NCBI GenBank assembly: GCA_041490445.1
Contig: JBGPTF010000005.1
Coordinates: forward strand, 1-64,000
Length of the DNA stretch: 64,000 bases
Direction: 5' to 3'
Source of the DNA: JBGPTF01 sp041490445
GTDB lineage: Bacteria > Acidobacteriota > Terriglobia > Acidiferrales > UBA7541
Shown here: positions 1-9,275 of the stretch, in pieces
Layout: the number at the start of each line of letters is the position of its first letter
Position numbering within the stretch: the first letter of the stretch is position 1
Position numbers and translations under genes: made by a program
The notes under the pieces: model-generated
Database searches by the model: none
Seen by the model: the letters and a program-made list of their open reading frames with translations, nothing else
Told to the model about the DNA's origin: nothing

Positions 1-1
1 T

Positions 2-145
2 TTCGATATCGTGGCAGGGGCGGGAGGAGGGTTCACGGCGCTCGACCGGAGCTTCGCGGTGAACGTGACCACCGGACAGATCACGATTCAATTCAGCACA
101 GGCCCGGCCGACCTGCCGCAGATCAACGCCATCGAAATCAAGTAG
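2..145 (+). CDS. C-terminal end of a malectin-domain protein (partial)
   Basis: The reading frame enters from outside the window and stops at TAG 143-145. The 47 visible residues start FDIVAGAGGGFTALDRSF and finish with NAIEIK. This fits the last strands of a malectin-type carbohydrate-binding domain, in which a FDI(V/A)...G.....F.VNV.DG.L.I.F core is followed by a short NAIEI strand. Such domains often end large secreted or lipoprotein glycan-binding proteins, so an extracytoplasmic sugar-binding role is inferred. The upstream part is not visible. Confidence 0.6.
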   Translation, partial: FDIVAGAGGGFTALDRSFAVNVTTGQITIQFSTGPADLPQINAIEIK

Positions 146-181
146 CCATAGCTCGCGGGGATTGTCTTTTAACGAGCGGGA

Positions 182-511
182 TCAGACAAGGCCGTGCCGC
201 GAGGCTTCCTCATCGGTGAGCCAGACATCGGGGATGGAAGCGGAGCCTCGCGCGTACAATCCTCCCAGCGCTGCTCGTACACCAGGAGTCGCCAGCTCAA
301 TACCCAGCCCCTCGAGGAGATCAAGAAGGTCCAGCGCAGAAGCTACGAAGCACGTCTGTGGATCGGGGACGACGAGGTCGGCACGCTGGAATCGCACGGC
401 GAATCCCCCGGTTTTGCCCGGCGATGCATTCGCCTGCGCGAGGATGTGAAGCGTTCCCTTCCGCTTCGCCGCGATGATCGGTGTGATGGATGCCGTCGCG
501 AAACGCGACAT
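182..511 (-). CDS. Hypothetical protein, 109 aa, immediately downstream of nrdJ
   Basis: I do not recognise this protein. Its ATG (509-511) directly abuts the nrdJ stop codon (512-514), so it would be translated by re-initiation after nrdJ. Codon third positions are GC-rich as in neighbouring genes, and the composition is that of an ordinary soluble protein: no signal peptide, no membrane segment, an amphipathic LDLLDLLEGLGIEL stretch near residue 60, and a charged C-terminus. The Shine-Dalgarno is weak, consistent with coupling. It may be a small NrdJ-associated or unrelated conserved protein. Existence is moderately likely; function is unknown. Confidence 0.45.
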   Translation of the reverse strand: MSRFATASITPIIAAKRKGTLHILAQANASPGKTGGFAVRFQRADLVVPDPQTCFVASALDLLDLLEGLGIELATPGVRAALGGLYARGSASIPDVWLTDEEASRHGLV

Positions 512-3313
512 CTAGCTGCACCCCGACGTGCTGCCGCAGTTCTCGCATTTGTAGCAGCTTCCGTTGGGGGTCATGAGCATGCCGCATTCGGCGCAGGATG
601 GAGCATCGTCAATCGCCGCATGCGGTTTCCGCAGCGCGGCCGTCTCGACTGTCTTCGGCGCAGCCGCGGGGGCATGGGCCGGAGCTGCAGCCGCCGGTGT
701 GATCGGCGCATCATCCGTCGCTTCGTGGTTCACCAGATAATCCCGCGAGATAAACTTCCCGCCCAGCCAGCGGCCGAGGTAGTCCACGATGGACCTCGCG
801 TAGGGAATGTCGGTATTTCCGGTGAAGCCGGAAGGCTCGAAGCGCGAATTGATGAATTTGTCCACGAGCGCTTTCAGCGGCACCCCGTATTGCAGAGAAA
901 TGGAAACGGCGAGCGCGAAACCGTCCATGATGCCCGAAAGCGTCGAGCCTTCCTTCGCCATCTTGATGAAGATCTCGCCCGGCGCGCCATCCTCGTACAT
1001 GCCGACGGTCAAGTAGCCTTCGTGGCCGCCGATCGTGAACTTGTGCGTGATGGATTTGCGCTCTGGGGGCAGCTTGTGCCGTTGGGCGCGGTAGAAGAGT
1101 TCTTGCTGTTCGGGTGTAAGCCCGGCAGGCATCCCGGCGGCTGGTGCGGCAGGTTTTTCTTTCTTGTCGCCTGCTGCCGAAAGCGGCTGCGAGCGCTTCG
1201 AATTGTCGCGATAGATGGCCACAGCCTTCAGTCCCAGCTTCCAGGATTCAATGTACGCCTGCATGATGTCTTCGACCGTGGATTCTTCCGGCATGTTGAC
1301 CGTTTTGCTGATGGCGCCGGAGAGGAAAGGCTGCGCCGCCGCCATCATCCGCAGATGGCCTCGCCGGGAAATCGAGCGCGTCCCGTTGGCCGGCCTAAAC
1401 GAACAATCGAACACGGGCAGGTGTTCCGCCTTCAGGCCGGACGCGCCTTCAATCGTGCCGGTCTTGTCAATGTAATCCACGATCTGCCCCACCTGCTCGG
1501 AGGAATAGCCGAGGCCCATCAGCGCCTGCGGCACCGTATTGTTTACAATCTTGATCACGCCGCCGCCCACCAGGCGCTTCTGCTTCACGAGCGCGAGATC
1601 AGGCTCGATGCCGGTTGTGTCGCAATCCATCATGAAACCGATCGTGCCGGTGGGCGCCAATACGGTGACTTGCGAATTCCTGTAACCGAACTTCTCGCCG
1701 AGTGAGAGCGAGGTATCCCAAGCCTCCTGCGCCGCGCGGAGCAGCGTTGGTTGCACATTTTCTTCCTTGATCGGGCGCAGCGAATCTCCGTGCATGCGGA
1801 TCACGTCGAGCATCGGCTCGCGATTCTCCGCGAAGCCGGGGAACGGCCCCAGCCGTTCGGCGATGCGCGCCGACTGTGCGAACGCTTCGCCGCACATCAG
1901 CGCCGTCACCGCGCCGCACATATCGCGGCCACCGTCGGAATCGTACGGCAACGCCAGCGCCATCAGCAGCGCGCCCAGGTTTGCATAACCCAGGCCGAGC
2001 GGGCGGAAATTGTGCGAGTTCTGCGCGATTTTCGGCGTCGGGTAACTCGCGTTGTCCACCAGGATTTCCTGCGCGGTGATGGTGATGTCCACCCCGTGCC
2101 GAAACGCCTCCACGTCGAACTGGCCGTTCGCCCCGAGAAACTTCATCAGGTTGAGCGACGCCAGATTGCAGGCGGTGTCGTCGAGGAACATGTATTCCGA
2201 GCAGGGGTTCGATGCATAGATGCGGTCGGTGGTCTTGCAGGTGTGCCAGCGGTTGACCGTAGTGTCGTACTGCATGCCCGGGTCGCCGCATTGCCATGCC
2301 GATTCAGCCATGCGATGCAGCAGGTCGCGAGCGTTGTATTTCTGCGCCGGCTGGCCGTCGCTAACGTTGCGCGTCCACCAGTCGCGGTCCTCTTCGACGC
2401 CACGCATGAAGTCGTCGGTGACCCGCACGGAGTGGTTCGCATTCTGGAAGAAAACGGAGCTGTACGCTTCCCCGTCAATCGAAGGATCGTAGCCCTGCTC
2501 GATCAGCGTGTGTGCCTTCCGCTCTTCCTTCCACTTGCACTCGATGAATTCGACGATGTCCGGATGATCCACGTTCAGGATCACCATTTTTGCGGCGCGG
2601 CGCGTTTTGCCGCCACTCTTGATCACGCCCGCAAACGCGTCGAACCCCTTCATGAAGCTCACCGGGCCGCTCGCGATGCCCCCGCCCGAAAGCGTTTCGT
2701 GGCTGCCGCGCAGTGTGGAAAAATTCGTCCCCGTCCCGGAGCCCCATTTGAACAGCATCCCTTCCGTCTTCGTCAGGTTCATGATGGATTCCATGTTGTC
2801 CTGGACGGAGTTGATGAAGCAGGCGGAGCACTGCGGCTTCGGCTGCACGCCTACGTTGAACCACACCGGCGAATTGAAAGCCATTTTCTGCTCGACGAGC
2901 AGATGGGTGAGGTCGTCGCGGAAAGCGTCACGCGATGCCGCAGAGGCAAAATAGCCGCCCTTTTCGCCCCAGTGGACAATCGTGTCCACCACCCGGCTGA
3001 TGAGCTGTCGCACGGTGCCTTCCCTCTCCGTCGTTCCTGGCTTTCCGTGGAAGTATTTCGAGGCCACGATGTTCGTGGCCGTTTGCGACCACGACTTGGG
3101 TACCTCGACGTTGTCCTGGCGGAAAATCGTCTGGCCCTTCTCGTTCCCAATTAGGGCGGTGCGGCGGTCCCACTCGACAGCGTCATACGGGGATACCTTT
3201 CCGTCCGTGAACATTCGCTGGAACTCCAGGCCGGTGGTGCGTCGAGTTCCTGCCTGCACGTCGGTTGCGTTGTTCCTGTCGAGTTTCGATTCCGCCATCT
3301 TTGGTTCCGCCAT
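512..3313 (-). CDS. nrdJ: Vitamin B12-dependent (class II) ribonucleoside-diphosphate reductase
   Basis: NrdJ reduces ribonucleotides to deoxyribonucleotides in the cytosol, using adenosylcobalamin to generate the thiyl radical, so it works with or without oxygen. The 933-residue protein carries the family landmarks: SACFINSVQDNMESI, a glycine-rich KWGSGTGTNFSTLRGS loop, the active-site NPCSE motif, PTGTIGFMMDCDTTGIEPD, and a C-terminal zinc-ribbon-like CAECGMLM...CYKCENCG segment. The frame is open 83 codons further upstream, but I place the start at ATG 3311-3313 because GGAGG lies six bases before it and the upstream residues do not look like NrdJ. No NrdR box or cobalamin riboswitch was recognised upstream. 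Confidence 0.95.
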   Translation of the reverse strand: MAEPKMAESKLDRNNATDVQAGTRRTTGLEFQRMFTDGKVSPYDAVEWDRRTALIGNEKGQTIFRQDNVEVPKSWSQTATNIVASKYFHGKPGTTEREGTVRQLISRVVDTIVHWGEKGGYFASAASRDAFRDDLTHLLVEQKMAFNSPVWFNVGVQPKPQCSACFINSVQDNMESIMNLTKTEGMLFKWGSGTGTNFSTLRGSHETLSGGGIASGPVSFMKGFDAFAGVIKSGGKTRRAAKMVILNVDHPDIVEFIECKWKEERKAHTLIEQGYDPSIDGEAYSSVFFQNANHSVRVTDDFMRGVEEDRDWWTRNVSDGQPAQKYNARDLLHRMAESAWQCGDPGMQYDTTVNRWHTCKTTDRIYASNPCSEYMFLDDTACNLASLNLMKFLGANGQFDVEAFRHGVDITITAQEILVDNASYPTPKIAQNSHNFRPLGLGYANLGALLMALALPYDSDGGRDMCGAVTALMCGEAFAQSARIAERLGPFPGFAENREPMLDVIRMHGDSLRPIKEENVQPTLLRAAQEAWDTSLSLGEKFGYRNSQVTVLAPTGTIGFMMDCDTTGIEPDLALVKQKRLVGGGVIKIVNNTVPQALMGLGYSSEQVGQIVDYIDKTGTIEGASGLKAEHLPVFDCSFRPANGTRSISRRGHLRMMAAAQPFLSGAISKTVNMPEESTVEDIMQAYIESWKLGLKAVAIYRDNSKRSQPLSAAGDKKEKPAAPAAGMPAGLTPEQQELFYRAQRHKLPPERKSITHKFTIGGHEGYLTVGMYEDGAPGEIFIKMAKEGSTLSGIMDGFALAVSISLQYGVPLKALVDKFINSRFEPSGFTGNTDIPYARSIVDYLGRWLGGKFISRDYLVNHEATDDAPITPAAAAPAHAPAAAPKTVETAALRKPHAAIDDAPSCAECGMLMTPNGSCYKCENCGSTSGCS

Positions 3314-3887
3314 TTTCTGCCTCCGCGCAGGCAGCAGTGCCGCCAGAATTTTTGCCGGGGCGCCAGCGCGGAGGGACTTAACTTCCTCTATTGTACCCCC
3401 AAAGCGCTGGGTTCCGGGTTCGCTGCGGTGAACTAAGAGGTTCCCGCCGCTCGATTCGATGGAGTGTGACCGGGCCGCCCGAAAAGTGCGGCCGCCATGA
3501 CCCATCCAAACGCCGACCGGCAGAAGAAAAGCTGAAAAATGAGGAGACTTCGCCCATGGCAAGAAACGCGCCGTGAAATTTGCGCGTCCTGCGCGGGAGG
3601 AAGATGCCCCTCTCAGTTTTTCGATTAAATCCGGGTCGGCGTCGTGGTCTGTCGACTGCTCTCAGTCGAAATGGGCCGAACCACGATCCCCCGAATCTGA
3701 GGCCGGAGTATCGCGGTATGCAAAAAAGTTGTCAAGAGAAAATCGCAGAGAAAGCACAAAATGTTTGGTGTGCGGTGTCCTAAGAGTCTATTTGTAGTGG
3801 TAGCGTTCCACGCTGGCACAATGCCGTCCCTTGTCTTTTCTTGCAGTTGTCCGAAGCAAAGCCGCTGAACGGCGGGGAGGCCTTGCC
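3314..3887. other. Intergenic region between nrdJ and the alpha/beta hydrolase gene
   Basis: About 570 bases without a convincing gene. Short open frames here have poor starts and non-protein-like composition. On the minus strand a -10-like TACAAT (plus coordinates 3390-3395) lies about 77 bases upstream of the nrdJ start and could be its promoter, but I see no good -35. I looked for a B12 box and NrdR palindromes and saw neither. Confidence 0.4.
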
Positions 3888-4628
3888 TTAGTCGGGAATC
3901 AACCCCGCGACCAATTGCAGAAATTCCCGCGGCTCTTCGAGCATCATCATGTGGCCCACGGCTGGCTGGATGGTGAGGCTCGCTGCGCCACACTCGACGA
4001 ACTCCGGGACGTCCCATCCCGCAAGAGATTTTTCTCCGGCGTCGAGATGGAACGGGATGCGGCTCTCGAGAACCACGCGCACGTCATCCAGATACTCTGG
4101 CCCTGAAGTGATCGCAACGACGGACTGCGCCAGCGCCCGCACCGTGGGTGCAGGCTGCGCGCGCAGCCCGCGCTCGGCACAGGCCACTTGTTCCTGCGTC
4201 GGCGCGATGCCACCGCGCGTGAGCCAGCCAGCAACATCGCCGCGGTAGCTTTCGATCACACCTTCCGCCTCTGTCTCGCTCATCGCCGCAAGTTTCTGCG
4301 ACCAGAACGCGTCCTTCAAGGTGAAGTTGCCTTCGACATTGATGAGCGAAGCCACGCGCTCTGGAGGCCGCCTCGCCAGCAGGACCGCCACGGCGCCGCC
4401 GATGGAATGCCCAACGACATGCGCTTTCTCCCATCCTGCGCTGCGGATCTGTGCCGCGACGTAATCCGCTTGCGCGGGAAGCGCGATTTGCTCGCGCGGT
4501 GCCGCTGTATTCCTTCCAAAACCAAGTAGATCGGGGACGAGCACCGGCCGCGGCGCGAAATACTCCCGCGCCGGAAGATCCGCAAGCATTTGAAACAGTC
4601 CGTCTACAAAAACAATCGGCTCAGGCAT
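3888..4628 (-). CDS. Alpha/beta-fold hydrolase
   Basis: A 246-residue single-domain alpha/beta hydrolase. The nucleophile elbow GHSIGG (about residue 92) supplies the Ser, and a DLLGFG turn lies in the expected loop. The C-terminal VGHMMMLEEP segment supplies the catalytic His, the usual order for carboxylesterase, haloalkane or epoxide-type hydrolases. No signal peptide is seen, so it should be cytosolic. The substrate cannot be deduced. The start is ATG 4626-4628, because GAGGGGG precedes it by a few bases; a start 23 codons further upstream has no such site. It lies downstream of the tandem permeases on the same strand. Confidence 0.85.
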   Translation of the reverse strand: MPEPIVFVDGLFQMLADLPAREYFAPRPVLVPDLLGFGRNTAAPREQIALPAQADYVAAQIRSAGWEKAHVVGHSIGGAVAVLLARRPPERVASLINVEGNFTLKDAFWSQKLAAMSETEAEGVIESYRGDVAGWLTRGGIAPTQEQVACAERGLRAQPAPTVRALAQSVVAITSGPEYLDDVRVVLESRIPFHLDAGEKSLAGWDVPEFVECGAASLTIQPAVGHMMMLEEPREFLQLVAGLIPD

Positions 4629-4725
4629 CACACCCCCTCGAAGCACTCGATTTACTTGGGCGATTGGATGCGGGTATGCGCCTCCACGACGCGGCAAGCC
4701 TCAAACTGGAAATCGTGCGGCGGGA

Positions 4726-5967
4726 TTACTCGAAGCGAAGCGCGTCGACCGGGTCGAGCCGCGCTGCCTTCACTGCGGGCCACACGCCGAAGATCAGGCC
4801 GACACCGACGGAGACCACCAGACCCGCTACGACCGCCCACAGCGGCACGGTTGCGCGCAGCGTCGTGACCAGAGGAATTAGCAGGGCGAGCCCAACCGCA
4901 AGAAGGATCCCGATCAGGCCCCCCGCACCGGTGAGCGTCATGGCTTCGAACAGGAATTGCCAGGTGATGTCGCTGCGGCGCGCGCCGATGGCCTTGCGGA
5001 CCCCGATTTCGCGCGTCCGTTCCGTCACCGAAACGAGCATGATGTTCATCACGCCCACGCCGCCGATCAACAGGCCGATGGAACTGAGCACGATCAACGC
5101 AAGCGCCACTCCCCCAATGATGTCATTGAAGCTTTGGGCTGTTTCGACCTGGGTCTGAATGCTGAAATTATCCGGCTTGTCATAGGGAACCCTGCGCCGG
5201 CGGCGCAGCACTTCGCGAACCTCGTCCACCGACTCGTTGAGGCGGCCGGGGTATGCCTGGAATCGCAAGCCGATTTCCTCCGCGGCCGGATAAGTCTTGG
5301 TAAAGGTGTAGTAGGGAATGATAACGCGTCGGTCCTCGTCGTTCCCGCCGAAGCCGCCTTTCGGCTTTTCGAATACCCCGATGACGCGGTAGGCCGAACC
5401 ATCAATCAGTACTTCTTTGTTGAGTGCGTCCGCGGGCGACGCGAACAGAGCCGCTGAAATATTCTCGCCGATGGCGACAACCTTCTCCCGATGGGCGTTC
5501 TCGGCTTCGGTAAAGAAACGGCCCGCCTTCAACACCGCGTTCGCATACACCTGCACAAAAGAAGGAAATGTGCCCCGATAATCGATCCCGGACACTTCGC
5601 TCTTCTGATAGCGGATGCCATGCGGCTCCTCCCAATCGAAGATCGAGGCGGCAACCCGCTGCACGGCCGGACATCCGTCCAGGATGGCCTGCGCATCATC
5701 CAGCGTGACCGGCTTGCGCTCCCGTTCCTCCTTCGGGCGGCGGCCGATTCGCGGGCCCTGGTCGAAGCGGGACACCCAGGCCGTGTCGGCTCCGAAGCCG
5801 GTGATCTGCTCGTCGATGAACTTGCGGAAACCGGTGAGCAGGGCGGCGACCAGGATAATCAGGCCTACGCCGATCACCACGCCGAGCACGGTCAGCAGGC
5901 TTCGCAGCTTGTGCGTGCGCAGCGTGTCGAAGGCAAGGACCACGTTCTCGCGGACGTCCTGCTTCAT
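4726..5967 (-). CDS. MacB/FtsX-type ABC transporter permease (second of a tandem)
   Basis: A 413-residue permease with the MacB architecture: a first transmembrane helix after AFDTLRTHKLRSLLTVLGVVIG, a periplasmic core domain (about residues 45-270), then three C-terminal helices of the FtsX domain with the characteristic VTERTREIGVRKAIGAR loop near residue 320. Such permeases use an ATPase subunit to drive mechanotransmission across the membrane, not classic substrate import. It starts nine bases after the stop of a homologous permease, so the two form an operon and probably a heterodimer. No ATP-binding partner is encoded in the window, so it is an orphan permease or uses a distant ATPase. 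Confidence 0.88.
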   Translation of the reverse strand: MKQDVRENVVLAFDTLRTHKLRSLLTVLGVVIGVGLIILVAALLTGFRKFIDEQITGFGADTAWVSRFDQGPRIGRRPKEERERKPVTLDDAQAILDGCPAVQRVAASIFDWEEPHGIRYQKSEVSGIDYRGTFPSFVQVYANAVLKAGRFFTEAENAHREKVVAIGENISAALFASPADALNKEVLIDGSAYRVIGVFEKPKGGFGGNDEDRRVIIPYYTFTKTYPAAEEIGLRFQAYPGRLNESVDEVREVLRRRRRVPYDKPDNFSIQTQVETAQSFNDIIGGVALALIVLSSIGLLIGGVGVMNIMLVSVTERTREIGVRKAIGARRSDITWQFLFEAMTLTGAGGLIGILLAVGLALLIPLVTTLRATVPLWAVVAGLVVSVGVGLIFGVWPAVKAARLDPVDALRFE

Positions 5968-5976
5968 GACTTGATC

Positions 5977-7242
5977 CTACGCCTCCGCACGCAACGCTTC
6001 GATCGGATCGAGCTTCGCCGCGCGCATGGCCGGGTAGATACCAAAGAAGAGGCCAACAATCGTCGAAAGTGCGAGGGCGGTGAACACAGCTCGGAGCGGC
6101 GTCGAGCTGGGAATCGGCGTGGTCAGGCGAACGATTTCGCCAATTCCCACCGCCAGGGCAATTCCGGCAATCCCTCCCACGCCTGCAAGCACAGCGGATT
6201 CCACGAGAAACTGCAGAACGATGTGCTTCCGTCGCGCGCCGAGCGATTTCCGCAGGCCGATCTCGCGCGTCCGTTCGGTCACGCTCGCCAGCATGATGTT
6301 CATGATCACGATGCCGCCCACAACCAGGAACACTGACGTGAGCCAGACCGCGATCCCGAACAGGTTGCCGGTCAGCGATTCCCACAGGCCGGTGATGGAC
6401 GACGAAGCGATGATGCCGAAGCTATCCGGCGCATCGTAGGACGAATGGCGCAGCGAACGAATAATCACGCGCGCCTCGTCCTGCGCGGCAGCCATCCACT
6501 CGGTGCCGCGCGCCTGAATGAAAATCGAAAGCGAATTGTCGGGAGCGTGCCAACTCTTGCGGTACGTGCCCAGCGGCACCATCACGAAATTGTCTTGCGT
6601 TTGGCCAAACACGGAGCCGCGCACCTTCGCGATCCCCACAATTTGATACTGCTGGGATCCGGCACGGATCTCCTTTCCGATGGGATCCACGCCTGGAAAA
6701 AATTTCTGCACCAGGTCGTTGCCGATGAAGCAGACGGGGCCGCGGTGAAAGTCGTCCGAACCCGTGATGAAACGTCCCGCATCCACCTCAAAATTTCGAA
6801 TTTGCCCGTAGTTCGCCGTGACGCCCTGAATACTCACGTCTTCAATCAGATTGTTGGCGTAACGCACGTCGGCGATCGTGGCTTCGACCGCTCCCACATG
6901 AGCAGCGAGCCGCATCCGGTCGCGCAGGGCTTCGTAGTCCTCCAGGCTCAGCGGCGGGCGTTTCCGCGCCTTGTTGAACTCTTCGAGGTTGGTGATGATC
7001 CCGAAGCGGTCGAGCACGAACGCATCCGAGCCGAGGTTCGCAATCTTGTCGGAGACGTAGAGGTTCAATCCTTCCACCACGGACATTACCGCCACCAGCG
7101 TCGTGACGGCAAGGATCACGCCGAGCAGTGTGAGAAAGCTGCGCAGCTTGTGCGCCCGCAGGGTGTCGAGCGCGAGCCACAGCGTCTCGCGCAGTGCGAC
7201 CGTCGTTCGCTTGGCCTGGGCAGGCATCCCGGGGGTCGTCAT
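5977..7242 (-). CDS. MacB/FtsX-type ABC transporter permease (first of a tandem)
   Basis: The 421-residue homologue of the downstream permease, with the same order: an N-terminal helix after LALDTLRAHKLRSFLTLLGVIL, a periplasmic MacB-type core, and a C-terminal three-helix FtsX domain with VTERTREIGLRKSLGARRKH. The open frame extends 157 codons upstream across the divergent DinB-like gene, but the homology begins just after ATG 7240-7242, which has GGTGAGG before it. A TATACT hexamer (7252-7257, minus strand) ends only nine bases before this ATG, so the transcript may have almost no leader. It is likely the promoter-proximal gene of a two-permease operon. Confidence 0.88.
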   Translation of the reverse strand: MTTPGMPAQAKRTTVALRETLWLALDTLRAHKLRSFLTLLGVILAVTTLVAVMSVVEGLNLYVSDKIANLGSDAFVLDRFGIITNLEEFNKARKRPPLSLEDYEALRDRMRLAAHVGAVEATIADVRYANNLIEDVSIQGVTANYGQIRNFEVDAGRFITGSDDFHRGPVCFIGNDLVQKFFPGVDPIGKEIRAGSQQYQIVGIAKVRGSVFGQTQDNFVMVPLGTYRKSWHAPDNSLSIFIQARGTEWMAAAQDEARVIIRSLRHSSYDAPDSFGIIASSSITGLWESLTGNLFGIAVWLTSVFLVVGGIVIMNIMLASVTERTREIGLRKSLGARRKHIVLQFLVESAVLAGVGGIAGIALAVGIGEIVRLTTPIPSSTPLRAVFTALALSTIVGLFFGIYPAMRAAKLDPIEALRAEA

Positions 7243-7251
7243 TGCCTCACC

Positions 7252-7257
7252 AGTATA
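7252..7257 (-). promoter_or_regulatory. Candidate -10 element (TATACT) of the tandem permease operon
   Basis: On the minus strand TATACT ends nine bases before the permease ATG (7242). A transcript starting 6-8 bases downstream of it would have a leader of only about two to four bases. No strong -35 is visible, so confidence is low. Confidence 0.35.
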
Positions 7258-7399
7258 GACGGATGCGAGTCCCAAAAAGTTCTTTCCCGTGCCCCGATTG
7301 TGCCGCAGTTGCCCTCGAGTGCCTCCCTGGGGTACAAAGTAGTTCCCACCCCGAGCAGACCGGCATTGGCTCGGCAAGCGTACGACTGGAGGAAAGGAA

Positions 7400-8005
7400 A
7401 TGATGAAGCGAGCGCTCGTTTCGGCCGTGATCCTGGGATGGCTATGTACCGGCGGAGCGGCCCGCGCCATGGCCCAAGCCGACAGCAAATCGGCTGCTCC
7501 TGCGGCCACGGCCAAGGACATCCGCGCGCAGTTTCTGGGCGATTTGAAAGAAGTGGAAGAAAAAATGGTCGGGCTCGCACAGACCATGCCCCAGGAGAAG
7601 TTCACCTGGCGGCCGCAAGAAGGCGTGCGCTCCGTGAGCGAAGTCTTCCTGCATCTGGCGGGCGGCAATTTCGGCTTCCCGAACTTTTGGGGTGTCAAAC
7701 CGCCGGAGGGCATTCAAACCAGGGGCTTCGATAAGTCCACCACCGACAAAGCCAAGGTCATCGAGTTGATGAAGCAGTCGTACGACCACTTGCGGAAGGC
7801 CGTCGAAGGAATCTCGGACGCCGATCTCGACAAGTCCATTAAGTTCTTCGGACAGCCGGCAACGTTGCGCGAAGTGCTCTTTGACATCGCCACGCACAGC
7901 CATGAACACCTCGGCCAGGCGATCGCTTACGCGCGCATGAACGGCGTTGTTCCACCATGGACCGCCGAACGGCAGGCGAAACAAGCGGCGGCACAAAAGA
8001 AGTAG
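7400..8005 (+). CDS. Exported DinB-superfamily protein
   Basis: A 201-residue protein with an N-terminal signal peptide (hydrophobic core ending near AMAQA, about residue 26) followed by a DinB/YfiT-type four-helix bundle. The three metal-binding histidines are visible: one in FLHLAGG and two spaced four apart in THSHEHLGQ. DinB-fold proteins are metal-dependent, often thiol-transferase-like or of unknown activity; the periplasmic location is typical of acidobacterial members. Two in-frame ATGs lie at 7400 and 7403; a strong GGAGGAAAGGAA site precedes them. The gene is divergent from the tandem permeases. Confidence 0.85.
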   Translation: MMKRALVSAVILGWLCTGGAARAMAQADSKSAAPAATAKDIRAQFLGDLKEVEEKMVGLAQTMPQEKFTWRPQEGVRSVSEVFLHLAGGNFGFPNFWGVKPPEGIQTRGFDKSTTDKAKVIELMKQSYDHLRKAVEGISDADLDKSIKFFGQPATLREVLFDIATHSHEHLGQAIAYARMNGVVPPWTAERQAKQAAAQKK

Positions 8006-8177
8006 TAGCAGTCCTTCGCGACGCGCCCGGCGCCGGTAGCGAGCAGCGTTCGGTCGGCGCCGGTTATCAATTTGCAGCCGGCATAAACTGGGCGCACGAA
8101 GCCACAGAGATCTCGCTACAATTGCAACCAGTGCCAGCTCACCTGAATCCCATTAGGTGCTTCCGGATGATCCGACG

Positions 8178-9107
8178 ATGACGCGACGCTTGCCCATACT
8201 AACCACTGTTCTTGCCCTGGCTGCACTTGCATTTCTGGCAAGCCGCGGCCCGTCGGCCCAAACCGCGCCCGGGTCGCGAGCCGGCGATCGGCCACTGACG
8301 CCGGAAGAAATACGCGCCTTGATTGATCGCGTGATTGTCGCTCAGCACCGCGACGACGCTTTGCTTAACACCTACGAGCGCATCGAGCACCAATTGGCCC
8401 GCAGCGGCGGCGCCGACACGCACGTCACGGAAGACAAAATCTATCGCGTCGTACCCACTGGATCAGGGACTCTGAAGCTGCTGATCAAGGAAGACGAGAA
8501 GCCTGTGAGCCAGGAGGCGTATCTCCGCCAAATGCGCACGTGGCTGGAAGTCCTCGCAATCGCCGTCAATCCTAATGATCCCCGCGAGAAGGCGTCTGAA
8601 GAAAAGCTGGGGAAAAAAATGAAGGACCGCGTGGAACTGGTGGATGCAGCGAAGGGCGCGTTTCACATTTCCTGGTCAGGGCGTGAAACGCGCGACGGAC
8701 GCACGTACACCAAGCTGCTGCTCGAACCCAATCCACAATTTCGACCCAAGTCGCGCTCGGCGGATATCCTCACGCATGCGCGCGCCACCATCTGGATTGA
8801 CGAATCCTCCGGCCATCTCGCGCGCGGCGAAGCGGACATCATTCGTGATATTTCGTTCGGCGGCGGAATCCTCGGCAAGGTGTACCGCGGCGGGCATTTC
8901 TCCATGGAACAATCCGAAGTCACACCCGGAGTCTGGCTTCCCCGGCGCTACCAGTACGACTTCGTTGGACGAAAATTATTCTTTGGATTCGAAGTCCACG
9001 AAACCACCGAGATCAGCCGCTACCAAAAGATAGGCGGGCCAAGAGAAGCCCTCGCCCTGGTACGCCAGGAAATTCAAGCCGGAAAAGGAATCCCCGGCGA
9101 CCCTTAG
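8178..9107 (+). CDS. Secreted protein of unknown function, LolA/LppX-like beta fold suspected
   Basis: About 309 residues. An N-terminal signal or anchor sequence (MTRRLPILTTVLALAALAFL) is followed by a helical segment and then alternating beta-rich stretches ending YQYDFVGRKLFFGFEVHETT. That is reminiscent of outer-membrane lipoprotein-sorting (LolA-like) or acidobacterial DUF proteins, but I cannot name a family. I choose ATG 8178 over the in-frame GTG 8157 because the signal peptide begins there. Neither start has a strong ribosome-binding site. Expected in the periplasm. Confidence 0.7.
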   Translation: MTRRLPILTTVLALAALAFLASRGPSAQTAPGSRAGDRPLTPEEIRALIDRVIVAQHRDDALLNTYERIEHQLARSGGADTHVTEDKIYRVVPTGSGTLKLLIKEDEKPVSQEAYLRQMRTWLEVLAIAVNPNDPREKASEEKLGKKMKDRVELVDAAKGAFHISWSGRETRDGRTYTKLLLEPNPQFRPKSRSADILTHARATIWIDESSGHLARGEADIIRDISFGGGILGKVYRGGHFSMEQSEVTPGVWLPRRYQYDFVGRKLFFGFEVHETTEISRYQKIGGPREALALVRQEIQAGKGIPGDP

Positions 9108-9148
9108 ATCAGGGTGAGTCCTTCGCACAACCACGTTGAGGATGGTCT

Positions 9149-9195
9149 GTCATCTGGAGGGCCGCTCCCATTTTGCAGGACGGCCCTGGGATGAC
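9149..9195. repeat. Short palindromic intergenic repeat, copy 1 (GTCATC...GATGAC)
   Basis: A 47-bp near-perfect inverted repeat in the gap between two convergent genes. GTCATCTGGAGGGCCG on the left pairs with CGGCCCTGGGATGAC on the right. There is no T-run, so it is not an ordinary intrinsic terminator. Its ends resemble those of two other intergenic elements at 35844-35964 and 57018-57095. Confidence 0.55.
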
Positions 9196-9275
9196 AAGAG
9201 CCGTTGGCGCGGTTCTCCTGCCAAGAAGCGTAGCTGCAGTTCTCCGCCCGCCCGATCTGCGTTTCCTGCCAGTGC

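Noticed and set aside
194..1705. Plus-strand open frame of about 500 codons
   Set aside because: Antisense of nrdJ.
3314..3887. Possible cobalamin riboswitch or NrdR box upstream of nrdJ
   Set aside because: Neither the B12 box nor an NrdR palindrome could be found on the relevant strand.
9149..9195. Interpretation of the palindrome as an ordinary terminator
   Set aside because: Strong stem but no T-run on either strand, and its ends recur at two other loci.
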